Below, one piece after another: positions 46,901 to 57,232 of a DNA stretch of 64,000 bases (its first letter is position 1; every line of letters begins with the position of its first letter). Source of the stretch: Cliona cf. orientalis. Taxonomy: Eukaryota; Porifera; Demospongiae; Clionaida; Clionaidae. Location: positions 8,814,609-8,878,608 of the forward strand of contig OZ005700.1 in assembly GCA_963930775.1 (NCBI GenBank), read 5' to 3'. Under the pieces are notes generated by a model, which was given only the letters and a program-made list of their open reading frames with translations, had not been told where the DNA came from and did no database searches. The translations under genes were made by a program, and so were the position numbers.

Positions 46901-49900
46901 TATAATAATAATAATGATAATTATTATAGTCGGAGTCCTTTGATTTACATGGCTTCAATGTATTATTAGCTTCCTCCCTCCCCGGCCCCTGCAGATATGA
47001 CCCATATATATTCCCAACTTACTCTTTGAGAGACAATTAAGGCCTCTTAGAGAGGTAGGTCTATTATTGAGCTGCCAAGGGCAAAGAAAGATGCACAGTG
47101 CAACAGTAGCCCAGTCTGGCCCCAGGCTAAATGTTATGGTTACAGTTGCTATATTCTAAATCAGTTAGAGACCTCGTCCAATGGTCTCTACTCTTTTAAG
47201 AGACCCTCAAGCACCTTAGTAGCACCCTCGCTTTCGCTCGGGATGCTACAACCCAGGGCCTTTGGGTCTCTTAAAAGGCGTAGAGACCTTGGACTCGGTC
47301 TCTAACTATATTATTTATATATATTATCATGCAGTAAGTACAAAAGTCCCAAATTCCCCAGTTAATGAAGTCACGGCTGTGGTTCATCAAGGATAAATAG
47401 GCCTGCATTCTGAGGTCTGCAACTCAAACAGACTACACTGTTCTAATCAAGAGATCAACTAACTGACTAATTACAAGTTCACTGAGACTGTCATACTAAC
47501 AGCTAGCGTACAATGACTGACGTAGAAGGAGCAACTGGAGGTATAAGCTACAATGACAGATTGTATATTATTGTTCTGTAGTGTAAGAGCTCTGTATTAT
47601 TTTAAGAGTATATTAATTTTGCTTTATTGTGCAGAAAGTGGATTCACCTCAGTGTGGGATCAGCGAGTGAGTTATATTATAATATAACTGCATGCATGAT
47701 GAATAGCAGGCTTACTAATTAATTGATATTATTTCCAGCCTAAGCATGCATCTGGAGGACAGCCTTCACGAGGTAACAATCATGCCTATGAGACAGAAGG
47801 CTGCTGCTACAGCCCCTTCACTCTCTTTGTGGTCATCCTAGCCTCACTCTGTTGTATTCCAGCTGGCGGGATAGCAGGATACTACTACAAAAAGGTATCA
47901 TGCACTACATACCTGTACATGCATGCTGGTAGTAGCCTACACATTTACATCTCAAAAGCGGAAAGCTCATATTATGTGCACATGAATAGCAATAATATTA
48001 TAGCAAGGGTATAATTATACTCTTGAATAGTAAACTAACCTATCTTTCTTAATATTGACTCCAAGTCTATGCCACATGCAGGGGGAGACCCAGAAAGCTA
48101 AGGTTGTGTCTAGCGTTGGAATCATTGTGGGGAGTATGATATCTGGAGGAATGATTGCTGTACTGGAGCTGTACGCAACAGGAAGATTAGGATGATCACA
48201 TTATAACAAACATAATCGCACACACACTGCACTATATAATTTATTGGATACTGTCAACATTCAGAATGTGTAATAATCAAAATCACTTCATTTGTAATGT
48301 TGCAGTACAACTGTTGTTATTACGATCAATTTTATGGTTGCAGGTTCATGTATTGGTAGAGTAAGCGATCAATCCAGCTCTAGACATTAAATTGAATGCT
48401 TGGATGTCATGGAAAACTTTCACATGCAGGGGGATTGCAACGCAGACAATACATTCACTCAATCGAAGGGAGAGAGGTGGTGGTGGTGGTGAAATGGGAT
48501 AGAAGGTATTATCAGTATAAAACATCACAAGGTTGTAGATTGATGAAGTATCCTAGGAAAGTATAATTATTGTTTAATAGGATTAAGGGTAAGGACTATA
48601 TAGATAGCATCTGCAATACCTTGGAGACTACGCTGGGGGGCACACTTACCCTCCTGGAATAAATATTTAGCTTTCAAAATGTGTATAACGTATAACATCA
48701 CTAAATCCTCTCTCCCAAACATAATTATACAACGACCCTCATAACAGCTTTAAATTTCACAACTTAGCAAAAGAGCTGCATGTGATACAGGAAGTATTAT
48801 AGATAATTCTGATATTGTGAGAAATAACAGGAAATCATAGTCTAATAATATGATTTTTAATATAATAATATGCTTGGGGGGTAATAGACAGTAGGTACAT
48901 GATCATGACTTCTGATACAGACTGGCATTCCCCACATGTACCTTCACAAGTCAACCACATCAAAATGCAATGCAGACCACACACCAGCAATATCAAAACT
49001 AGTTCATGCAGAGTTTCATCTTTTGTTTGGAATGGAAGGGGGCGTGGCACATCCATGTATAGTGCCTCTGCCCCTCATTAACTCATGTTCCTGAGTTGCC
49101 CGACAGGGGCTGGCACCCGATAAGTAGCGATAAAAAACTTCAGTTTAGCGAAGATTAGATTGTTGATAGTAGCTTCTTTGGGTTGGGAACGAGGGTAAGT
49201 CATTGAGAGATGTGGAGGGGCCGCAGAGTCTGCGGTGTCCAGATCAAATCAAATACCGTAACGGTAGGTTAAAGGGTTGTCCTGTTACTGGAACAATAGA
49301 CACTAGTAGCATACACATTGACTGCTGGCAGTGTAAAGAAATTGCAGGGAATATAGGGATGTGTCTATCTTTTTCTCACAAAGACAAGAAATCAATTTGT
49401 CAGTGTAAAATCACACACTTGATGATAATATAGGTTAAAGTACAAGGTTCAGGAAGTTCAATGATCTTGGGAGTCAATGAGTCACAATGACTCAGCTAAA
49501 CTGTGGAGAGCTAGAGCCAGGATGGATTTGTAATTATAAATAGTGAGGTACTAAATATGCAGTGCTATATCAGATTCTATAACTTTCCCCTGTGGGTAGT
49601 CAGATATGGGGTGCCAAATGTGTCAAAGCACTCACAAATGCTATATTTGCATATAATATTATTATACCTCTAATTTATACAACATGACACTGATTTAGCT
49701 AAATATCTTTGATCATCATGGCTTCAATGATTGCATTAACTTCCTTCCACTCGCCCTTTGGGAGACTAGGTTGGGAGGAGGGCTAGGGTCACTCCAATAC
49801 TCAACTATGCACTTCCTGTACTCATACTTGTAACACTATGGTATATGAATACACTCTTGAGGTAACCAGACCCAAACATTCCGGAAGCCAATAGTATATC

Positions 49901-52900
49901 AGAGGACTCGGCATCATGCATTAGTTATCCTATTCATAATTATATCATGCAGTAAGTACAAAAAGTCCCAAATCCCCCAGTTAATGAAGTCACGGCTGTG
50001 GTTCATCAAGGATAAATAGGCCTGCATTCTGAGGTCTGCAACTCAAACGGACTGTACTGTTCTAATCGAGAGATCAACTAACTGACTAACTACAAGTTCA
50101 CTGAAACTGTCATACTAACAGCTAGTGTACAATGACTGATGTAGAAGGAGCAACTGGAGGTAAGCTACAATAATAGATTGTATTAAAAATAATATCTTGT
50201 AGTGTAAGAGCTTTGAGTTTCAAGAGGATATTTTGCTTTATCGTGCAGAAAGTGGATTCACTTCAGTGTGGGATCAGCGAGTGAGTTATACTAAGATAAC
50301 TGCATTCATGATGAATAAATTTACAATGATATTTGTCTATTATTTTGCAGCCTAAGCATGCTGGTGGACAGCCTTCGTCACATCGAGGCGGCAGTGGCTA
50401 CGATGCCCAGGGCTGCTGCTACAGCCCCTTCACTCTAGTCCTGGTCATCCTAGCCTCACTCTGCTTCACTCCAGCTGGTTGGATAGCAAGACGCTACTAT
50501 GCAGAGGTATATTATGCACTATAAAGCTGAAAAGTGGGAAAGCTCATGATAATAATATATTAACTAACCTATCTTTCTAAATATTAATACTGACTCCAAG
50601 TCTATGTCACATGCAGGGGGAGACCAAGAGAGCTCAGTTGGTGTCCATTGTTGGAATCATCGTGGGGTCTATTATAACTGCAGGAGTGATTGCTGTACTG
50701 GTGCTATTTTTAACAGGAAGAATTGGATGATCGACATACAACGAACATGACCGCATATACACTGCACTATAACTTGTTAGATACTATCACCATTCACAAC
50801 TATAGAATGTACAACAATTATTACAAATATTTTTCAGAGTGACAATTTTCTTATATTATAGTCTGTATCCTAACCTGGAGGGCACAAAAGATGCGCTCTG
50901 CATGCTACAAGTTCAGAAGGCCCACAATTGGTCAGAATTGCAGTGCCGTGTGCACAAACAAGGGTGGCCATAGAGCTAGAGATGCGTTCGCTATTGACCT
51001 GCACATCGAGGGGTGTGATCTACGAAGTAATACTGAGGTTCAAAGTTCGTGCTGCTGCATGTGCACTGTACTAACGGTTGACATACAGCTAGGGAGATGA
51101 TACTGTTTAGATTTTCTCTGAGTATATGTGAGCTTAATACTGTGAGTCATATTAGCCACATCATCCCATGATTATGACATCAAACATACTTGTATTATTA
51201 TTATGCATTTGGACAAGATGCTTTCATAGCATACAACAACACTGAAAATTATAGTGTTATTGGAAGAATTGCGGAAAGATTTCATTCCAAGCACTGGTTT
51301 GATAAACACATAACATCACTATAATATTACACATGCATGCTTCATCAAACAGTAATAAATACACTGTCGCTATACTTGCATCAGCAACAATGCAAAATTC
51401 TCAATGAGATATTTTGACTCTGCATTTGATGTTGCTGATGCAAGTAGCTATAGTAATTAATTTTAATGTTAATAATTAATGCAAAATCACTACCATAATA
51501 ATTAAGTGCCATAGATGTCGCAGTGTAATGGTTAATATGGAGCAAAAGGAGCTTTAATGAAATATCAACACTTCACTGATCTCAAAAAGAAAGTAATTGT
51601 TGAATAGGATTAAGGGTAAGGACTATACATATCTGCAATACCTTGGAGACTATGCTGGGGGGCACGCCTACCCTCCTGGAATGGATGGATACTGTAAATA
51701 TTTAGCTTTCCAAATGCGTAATATCTAAACCCTCTCTCCCAAACATGTTCAACAATCCTCATAACAAGCTTTCCACAACTTAATTAGCAAAAGAGCTGCA
51801 TATGTATACATGTTGGAAGTATTACAGACAATTCTGATATTGCGAGAAATAGCAGGAAATCTAGTCATGTCTCAGGTAACATCTTCATGCATGCATGGCT
51901 CTGAACTAGGCAAATGAATTTCTACAGTGCTGTGAAGGTGCTTCCCCTGTGTGTGTGCCGGAATCCTTTGATCTACATAATTATATATAATATAATATTA
52001 TAATATTATAGCTTCAATATAATCATAGTGATATACCTGCCCTACCTGCCCTATTTGGGGGTACAAGTTAACAGGTTGGCAGCCAGCACCCTAACACAAT
52101 GAAAGCCGACACTATTCAAACTACTGGCATGATACATATTTGGGATAATAGGCTGTACTTTGGCATAGATCTGTAATCATATATAGTCTGTTTATGCTTG
52201 GGGATAATATAATATATAGACAGTAGGTATAAATGCATGCATGTACATGATCATGACTTCTGATACAGACTGGCATTCCCGGCCACACCTTCACAAGTCA
52301 ACCACATCAAAATGCAATGCAGACCACACACCAGCAATATCAAAACTAGTTCATGCAGGGTTTCATCTTTTTGTTTGGCGTGGTACATTCATGTACAGGC
52401 CCTCATTAACTCGCGTTCCTAGTTGGCCGATAAGTAGCGATGAAAAACTTCTTAAAAGGGTTGTCCTGGAATAACAGACACTAGTACTAGTAGCGTACTA
52501 CTCGTAGCTAGCTAGCTAGTTAACGAAACCAGGCTGTGCTCGAGCTCCAGCACAGTGTTGGCGCACGGCGGCGCGGGTTATCGACGGGAAGCATGTGCGT
52601 GGCACGGTGCGCATGCGTAATGGAAGGGCGGAGCTGGTATCGGTAACCATAGGATCTATAGGATCGTGTTGCCGAGCGTCGAGCTACGAAGCACAGAGAT
52701 AGTGGTTTGGGTTTGGGCAGCCATGAGAATTAATAAAAATTTAATACATGCACACTATTAATGTTAATGCGGTAAATAGTGGACCTCAAAGTGAAAGCAA
52801 AGTGAAATAGTGGACCTCCAACTGACCCAATCAGATTCCTGACCTACTTTACCCGACAATACCTTACAATACCTATATTACCATAATATAGTTGTAACAA

Positions 52901-55900
52901 ATACTGTGTTCCGATTGGTCACTCAGAGGCCTGAGGCTGTGGCAAGCGAAGTGAAATAGTGGACCTCCAACTGACCAATCAAATTCCTGGCCTACTTTAC
53001 CCTACAATACCTTACAATACCTTATAAGTATGTTTAATGTCACAATCATGGGATAATGTGTGGGTAGTATGCATGATCAGTACAACATAATCCTGAGCCT
53101 TATAGTGCGGATTTTCTCTCCACCCGCGCCGCACGTTCATAGCAACTGGGTGCATCCAATACGCGTGTCCATGCCCTCATGTAATGATACAGACTATTAT
53201 AAGAAAACTGTCAATCTGAAAAATATTTTTCGTTGTATAATATACAATAATTATCATTATGCTATTTACTGGTACATCAATAATGAATCGATGAATTAAC
53301 TAAACTGAGAGCCAGGATGGATTAGTAACTATGAAGAGTGAGGCACTGAAAAAATTTATAATTTTCCCCACATGTTAGTTTATAGTCAGAGTCCTTTGAT
53401 TTGTATGGCTTCAATGTATTATTAGTTTCACCCCTCACATTCCCAACTGACTCTTTGAGAGACAAGGTTGGGAGGGGGTGATACCACTGAACTAGGATTA
53501 TGATACTTCCTGGTGCACTCATTCCTGGGCAACACTATAATATTCTTGAGGTAATAGACACAAATACTCCAGAAGCCAACTGCAGCATACCAGACCTAGG
53601 ACACTGCATCATGCATTAAAGTTATCCTATTATAGTACATAATACAAAGAGTCCCAAATTCCCCCCAGTTAATGAAGTCACGGCTGTGGTTCATCAAGGA
53701 TAAATAGGCCTGCATTCTGAGGTTAGCAGCTCAAACGGACTACACTGTTCTAATCAAGAGATCAACTAACTAACTAACTACAAGTTCACTGAGACTGTCA
53801 TACTAACATTGTACAATGACTGACGTAGAAGGAGCAACTGGAGGTATAAGCTACAATGACAGACTGCATTGAAAATAATGTCATATTGTGTGAAATATAT
53901 TGTGCAGAAAGCGGAGTCACCTCAGTGAGGGATCAACGAGTGAGTATATAATAATAATATAACTGCATGCATGATGAATAGCAGACTTACTATATTAATC
54001 ATTGATATTATTTCCAGCCTAAGCATGCATCTGGAGGACAGCCTTCACAAGGTGGCAATCCTGGCTATGGCCGCTGCTCCTTCACGCTAGTGCTGATCGT
54101 ACTAGCCTCACTATGCTTCACTCCTGCTGGCTGGTTTGCAAGACGCTACTATGCACAGGTATATACAGGCATGCACTATAATAATAATATAAAGTTGAAT
54201 GCATGCTGGTATATACATTCATACCTATATAATAATCAAAAGTGGAAAGCTCTGCATACAAGCAAGAGTATACTCTTGATTACAGTAAATTTAATATACT
54301 GACTCTAAGTCTGTGTCATCGTAGTCTATGGTGTCATATGCAGGGGGACACCCAGAAAGCTCAGGTGGTGTCTATCATTGGAATCATCGTGGGGACTATT
54401 ATAACAGCAGCAGTGATTACTGTACTGGTGATAGTATATACTTAATAAGAAGAATTGGATGATCGACATGCAATGAACAGTCATGCTTATAGCTACAGTG
54501 CACTATACAATTAACTTTATCGACATAATTATTATATATAATATTGTCCTCACAAGCAATTAAGATTTAATGCTTATAATGCAAAACCACTACCATAATT
54601 ACCGTAGCACCATGAATGTCGGAGCACAATAATAATAATATTATTATGGAGCAAATGAGTAGTAATACAATCAACTTTATGGTTCCAGGTTCATACATGC
54701 AAGTATAATAAATCATTATATTATCAGTAGAGTATGTAAGCGATTCTCGCAGTAATACAACTAGTACCATAGCAAAGAGCTGACCAATCAGATTCCTGGC
54801 CTACTTTACCCTACAATACCTTACAATACCTACAATACCTACATTACCATAATAATATAGTTGTAACAAATACTGTGATCTGATTGGTCACTCAGAGGCC
54901 TGAGACTGTGACAAGCGAAGTGAAATAGTGGACCTCCAACTGACCAATCAGATTCCTGGCCTACTTTACCTTACAATACCTACATTACCGTATTATAGTT
55001 GTAACAAATACTGTGATCTGATTGGTCACTCAGAGGCCTAGAGGCCTGGGACTGTGACAAGCAAAATGAAATAGTGGACCTCCAACTGACCAATCAGATT
55101 CCTGGCCTACTTTACCGTACAATACCGTACAATACCTTACAATACCTACAATACCTACATTACCATATTATAGTTGTAACAAATACTGTGATCCGATTGG
55201 TCACTCAAAATTGCATATTGCCTCACAAACAATTAAGATTTAATGCTTATAATGCAAATCACTACCGTAATTATTATACCGTAAGTGCCATGAATGTCGA
55301 AGTACAATAATATTATTATGGAGCAAATGAGTAATAATACGATCAACTTTATGGTTCCAGGTTCATGCATGCAAGTATAATAAATTATTATTATCAGTAG
55401 AGTATGTAAGCTATTCTCGCAGTAATACAACTAGTACCATAGCAAGGAGCTGCATGTGCATGGATAGCATTACAGACTATGAGAACAACAGGAAATCAAG
55501 TCCATGACTCGGGATGAAAGTTAATCTTAAACAACTTCAAACATGCATAACCATATATAGGCAAATGAATTTCTACACAGCGCTACAAGGTGCTTTCCCC
55601 TGTGTGTGTGCTGGCATCCTTTGATCTACTCTGTTATCCCAAAAGTGTATGACGCCAGGTAGTCTGCAGTTTGAATGGTGTTGGCTTTCATTGTGTGTTA
55701 GGTTGCTGTTGCCAACCTGCTAACCTTGTGCACCCAAATAGGGCAAGTTGGGAATGTACACTTAGGCCAGGTATTTATACGGCCACAGTATACTGGAGCT
55801 GTGTCTAAGACTGTATTTCCTGACACATGCACTCCTGGGCTTGCAATTGGGGGCAATAGACAGCATACAACGTTTGCACTCTTGGGACAACAGACTGGCA

Positions 55901-57007
55901 GGCATTCCCCACACCTTTCATAGGCCAACCACATCAATGCAGACTAGACCACACAGCAACAGAATTAAAACCAGTCTACACAAAAGTCCCAGATTCCAGG
56001 TAGCAAACACTTTTCAACAGACTATATAACTGCAAAAATAAAACCTATGAGACGAGTGGTTTTGTATAATATTATTATACAAGAGTGCGCACCTCCTCAA
56101 AAATTTCCTGCTATATACATGACATTACAATACTTACTGGTACATCAATGCTGACATCAGCTTTATTGCAGTCCAGAGACCTCCTGTCTACATTCCACGT
56201 GCATAGCATGGACTGTATGGGAATGGAAAACAGACTGAAGTCCCATTCCCAATCATGATCGTTCATAAATTACCTTATGTGAGCACCAATCATGGTGATC
56301 AAACTTCCCATAGGCCACGCCCACTACAGATCCCGTAGAATTCCACGAGAGATCTGTGCAGTGATATTCGTACTCCAGGGAGCTCTCATTCAGAGTGTGC
56401 AGACACGACACAGTGGTTGACTCCTCCTCCCACTGCACACGATAACCTGGACAAATCAAAAAATAATTTCGATCATGATAACTTCTGTGAATCAGCAAAA
56501 TTTTTAGTCTACCATCAAATGCGTGGCTTTCTGTGTTTCTCTTGAGCTGCTCACATACAGTACCCTCCACCCTCTTCAGGAACTCCTCCAGCTCCTATTA
56601 TTACAATACAGATACAGTATTGTGTGCGTTGAAAAAGATCAGGATGACTGGGAACGAGGCTAGGTACAACTAACCCGAGAGTTATCCACAACCAACTTAA
56701 ACGGCTTCTTGGGCTCTTCTTCTGTCTGAACCTAAAACACGACAGCATATTCGTTGTCAGCATGTGTGGTTCTCGGCTGATGAGATGTTGACCTAGAAAT
56801 TGAGTTCCTTACATGAATAGATTTCAGCTCAGCAGTCTGGATCTCTGCTTCGTACGTCAGTACCTCGCTGGTTTGAGCTGAAGCTTCAGTCGTTGACCTG
56901 AGATCGCGATAAAAATTATGATGCCTTACTATAGCTAGACTAGCTTACTTTTCCTTCTTCCAGGATGATAAAATTTCCGTACTCCCAAGCTCCACGTCTT
57001 GAAACAT
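40970..57007 (-). CDS. DYNC2I2: Dynein-2 intermediate chain DYNC2I2/WDR34, with a 12 kb intron
   Basis: Thirteen in-phase exons, 56949-57007, 56813-56897, 56675-56731, 56513-56594, 56274-56446, 56138-56212, 43853-44014, 43380-43578, 43186-43296, 42947-43092, 41745-41870, 41294-41376 and 40970-41111, give 499 residues (human about 536). WD40 blades follow human WDR34 closely: the short exon encoding [11 protein letters not shown], then [67 protein letters not shown] and the end [19 protein letters not shown]. The N-terminus has the acidic EAEIQTAE and VQTEEEPKK motifs. The protein is an intermediate chain of cytoplasmic dynein-2, driving retrograde intraflagellar transport in cilia. Intron 44015-56137 is ten times longer than the others and hosts four genes on the opposite strand. 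Two of its exon boundaries were fixed by similarity to the human protein. Confidence 0.92.
43632..43819. mobile_element. MITE-like element with terminal inverted repeats
   Basis: Ends read ATAGCCGGAAATATTGGCG and, inverted, ATAGCCGAAAAATTTGGCG. The interior repeats the motifs AAATTTGGCGGTT and CGCCAAA. It has no coding capacity and lies in the DYNC2I2 intron 43579-43852. Confidence 0.7.
44232..44240 (+). promoter_or_regulatory. TATA-like element, nested gene copy A
   Basis: GATAAATAG 104 bp before the start codon, inside a block conserved in all four copies (CACGGCTGTGGTTCATCAAG upstream, GCCTGCATTCTGAGG downstream; copy A has CGCGGCTG). Confidence 0.55.
44344..45005 (+). CDS. Small two-TM protein, CD225/dispanin-like, nested copy A
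   Basis: Exons 44344-44371, 44464-44495, 44572-44727 and 44892-45005 give 109 residues. The layout is a polar N-terminus ([20 protein letters not shown]), a Gly/Ser/Arg linker, [10 protein letters not shown], hydrophobic segment 1 ([21 protein letters not shown]), a short charged loop KKGETDKAQ, and hydrophobic segment 2 ([20 protein letters not shown]). Loop and second segment resemble the G-D-x-x-x-A pattern and helix of CD225 proteins (IFITM, PRRT, SynDIG), but the match is weak and a stretch of about ten residues is missing. The Cys pair before segment 1 could be acylated. The gene lies inside a DYNC2I2 intron on the opposite strand. Family assignment is tentative; existence of the gene is well supported by four copies with conserved exons. 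Confidence 0.8.
45989..46648. repeat. Segmental duplicate, copy 1
   Basis: 660 bp that match 49150-49809 (offset 3,161 bp) without a difference I could find by eye. The flanks on both sides are also homologous but carry scattered substitutions. It lies downstream of nested gene A; the partner lies downstream of nested gene B. Confidence 0.85.
46189..46239 (+). pseudogene. Inverted fragment of a DYNC2I2 exon
   Basis: About 50 bp (TATAGGGATGTGTCTATC onward) match, with only a few differences, the acceptor and start of the DYNC2I2 exon at 43186-43296, but on the plus strand. It encodes [10 protein letters not shown], against [10 protein letters not shown] in the true exon. It cannot be used by the host transcript in this orientation. 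Confidence 0.7.
47164..47306. mobile_element. Foldback MITE
   Basis: A 143 bp element whose two ends are near-perfect inverted repeats of about 43 bp, each starting GTTAGAGACC and including TTTTAAGAGACCC. A second, inner stem (GTAGCA/TGCTAC) closes the loop. No clear target-site duplication was seen. It lies between nested genes A and B. Confidence 0.8.
47392..47400 (+). promoter_or_regulatory. TATA-like element, nested gene copy B
   Basis: GATAAATAG 113 bp before the start codon, in the same conserved block as copy A. Confidence 0.55.
47513..48195 (+). CDS. Small two-TM protein, CD225/dispanin-like, nested copy B
   Basis: Exons 47513-47540, 47635-47666, 47739-47894 and 48082-48195 give 109 residues with the same phases as copy A. 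Segment 1 reads [21 protein letters not shown]: the Trp of PxGW is replaced by Gly and an extra Cys is present. The loop is KKGETQKAK and the end is ELYATGRLG. The intron 1 donor is GTATAAGC, a two-base insertion relative to GTAAGC in copies A and C and shared with copy D. Upstream lies the foldback MITE at 47164-47306; downstream is the second 660 bp duplicate. Confidence 0.8.
49150..49809. repeat. Segmental duplicate, copy 2
   Basis: Partner of 45989-46648. It carries the second copy of the DYNC2I2 exon fragment at about 49350-49400 and then runs into the promoter block of nested gene C. Confidence 0.85.
49350..49400 (+). pseudogene. Inverted fragment of a DYNC2I2 exon, second copy
   Basis: Identical to 46189-46239; carried along by the segmental duplication. 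Confidence 0.7.
50011..50019 (+). promoter_or_regulatory. TATA-like element, nested gene copy C
   Basis: GATAAATAG 113 bp before the start codon, in the same conserved block as the other copies. Confidence 0.55.
50132..50730 (+). CDS. Small two-TM protein, CD225/dispanin-like, nested copy C
   Basis: Exons 50132-50159, 50249-50280, 50351-50506 and 50617-50730 give 109 residues. The linker differs most here ([10 protein letters not shown] in place of [10 protein letters not shown]), while GCCYSPF, segment 1 ([21 protein letters not shown]) and segment 2 ([20 protein letters not shown]) are conserved. The loop reads RRYYAEGETKRAQ, with two Arg that copies A and B lack and copy D shares. It ends FLTGRIG. 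Introns are shorter than in copies A and B. Confidence 0.8.
52540..52700. promoter_or_regulatory. Orphan CpG-rich promoter-like island
   Basis: A GC- and CpG-rich stretch inside the AT-rich DYNC2I2 intron, with an NRF1-like TGCGCATGCGT at 52608-52618 and a related GCATGTGCGT just upstream. No TATA-driven nested gene follows it; the nearest gene start is 1.1 kb away (53816) and has its own promoter block. It may be a captured promoter or first exon of another gene. Confidence 0.35.
52795..53030. repeat. Inverted-end repeat, about 1.5 units
   Basis: A unit of about 150 bp beginning AGTGGACCTCCAACTGACC, passing through repeated CAATACCTTA-type motifs and closing with GATTGGTCACTCAGAGGCC. The ends TGACCAATCAGAT and ATCTGATTGGTCA are inverted repeats in the best copies. 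Further copies lie at 54778-55205. Confidence 0.75.
53699..53707 (+). promoter_or_regulatory. TATA-like element, nested gene copy D
   Basis: GATAAATAG 109 bp before the start codon, in the same conserved block as the other copies. Confidence 0.55.
53816..54445 (+). CDS. Small two-TM protein, CD225/dispanin-like, nested copy D (divergent)
   Basis: Exons 53816-53843, 53908-53939, 54018-54158 and 54344-54445 give 100 residues. Exon 3 is 15 bp shorter, so the ETEGCCYSP stretch before segment 1 becomes YGRCS and the Cys pair is lost. The N-terminal WDQR is RDQR. Segment 1 ([20 protein letters not shown]) and segment 2 ([20 protein letters not shown]) are intact, and the protein ends VLVIVYT at an earlier stop, without the short polar tail of the other copies. 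The frame is open, so it may be functional with altered membrane anchoring. Confidence 0.75.
54778..55205. repeat. Tandem inverted-end repeats, about three units
   Basis: Three head-to-tail copies of the unit seen at 52795-53030, each about 140-150 bp, each able to fold on its TGACCAATCAGAT ends. The number of CAATACCTTA/CAATACCTA motifs varies between copies. Confidence 0.8.
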
Positions 57008-57232
57008 CAGATCTCATGAACCTCGTTGATGCGCTCTATTTGGAAATGTTTGCCGCAGGCTGTTGCCCTGGGTCACAAAATTAAATTTCGCGCGCTTTTT
57101 CGGAATTTTCATTCCCATTCCCAGGATCCCAATTTCATACGGCCACACCCGATGTGCACTGCATGGTAGTTTAATCAGCGCTAGCTCTCCGTCTTGGCGG
57201 TTTTTTTTTTTAGTATTTAGAGCCGGGGAGGG
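57008..57232. promoter_or_regulatory. Bidirectional promoter, DYNC2I2 / EXOC6
   Basis: 225 bp between divergent start codons. TTTCGCGCGC at 57086-57095 fits an E2F-type site (inference). No TATA box seen. Confidence 0.45.
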
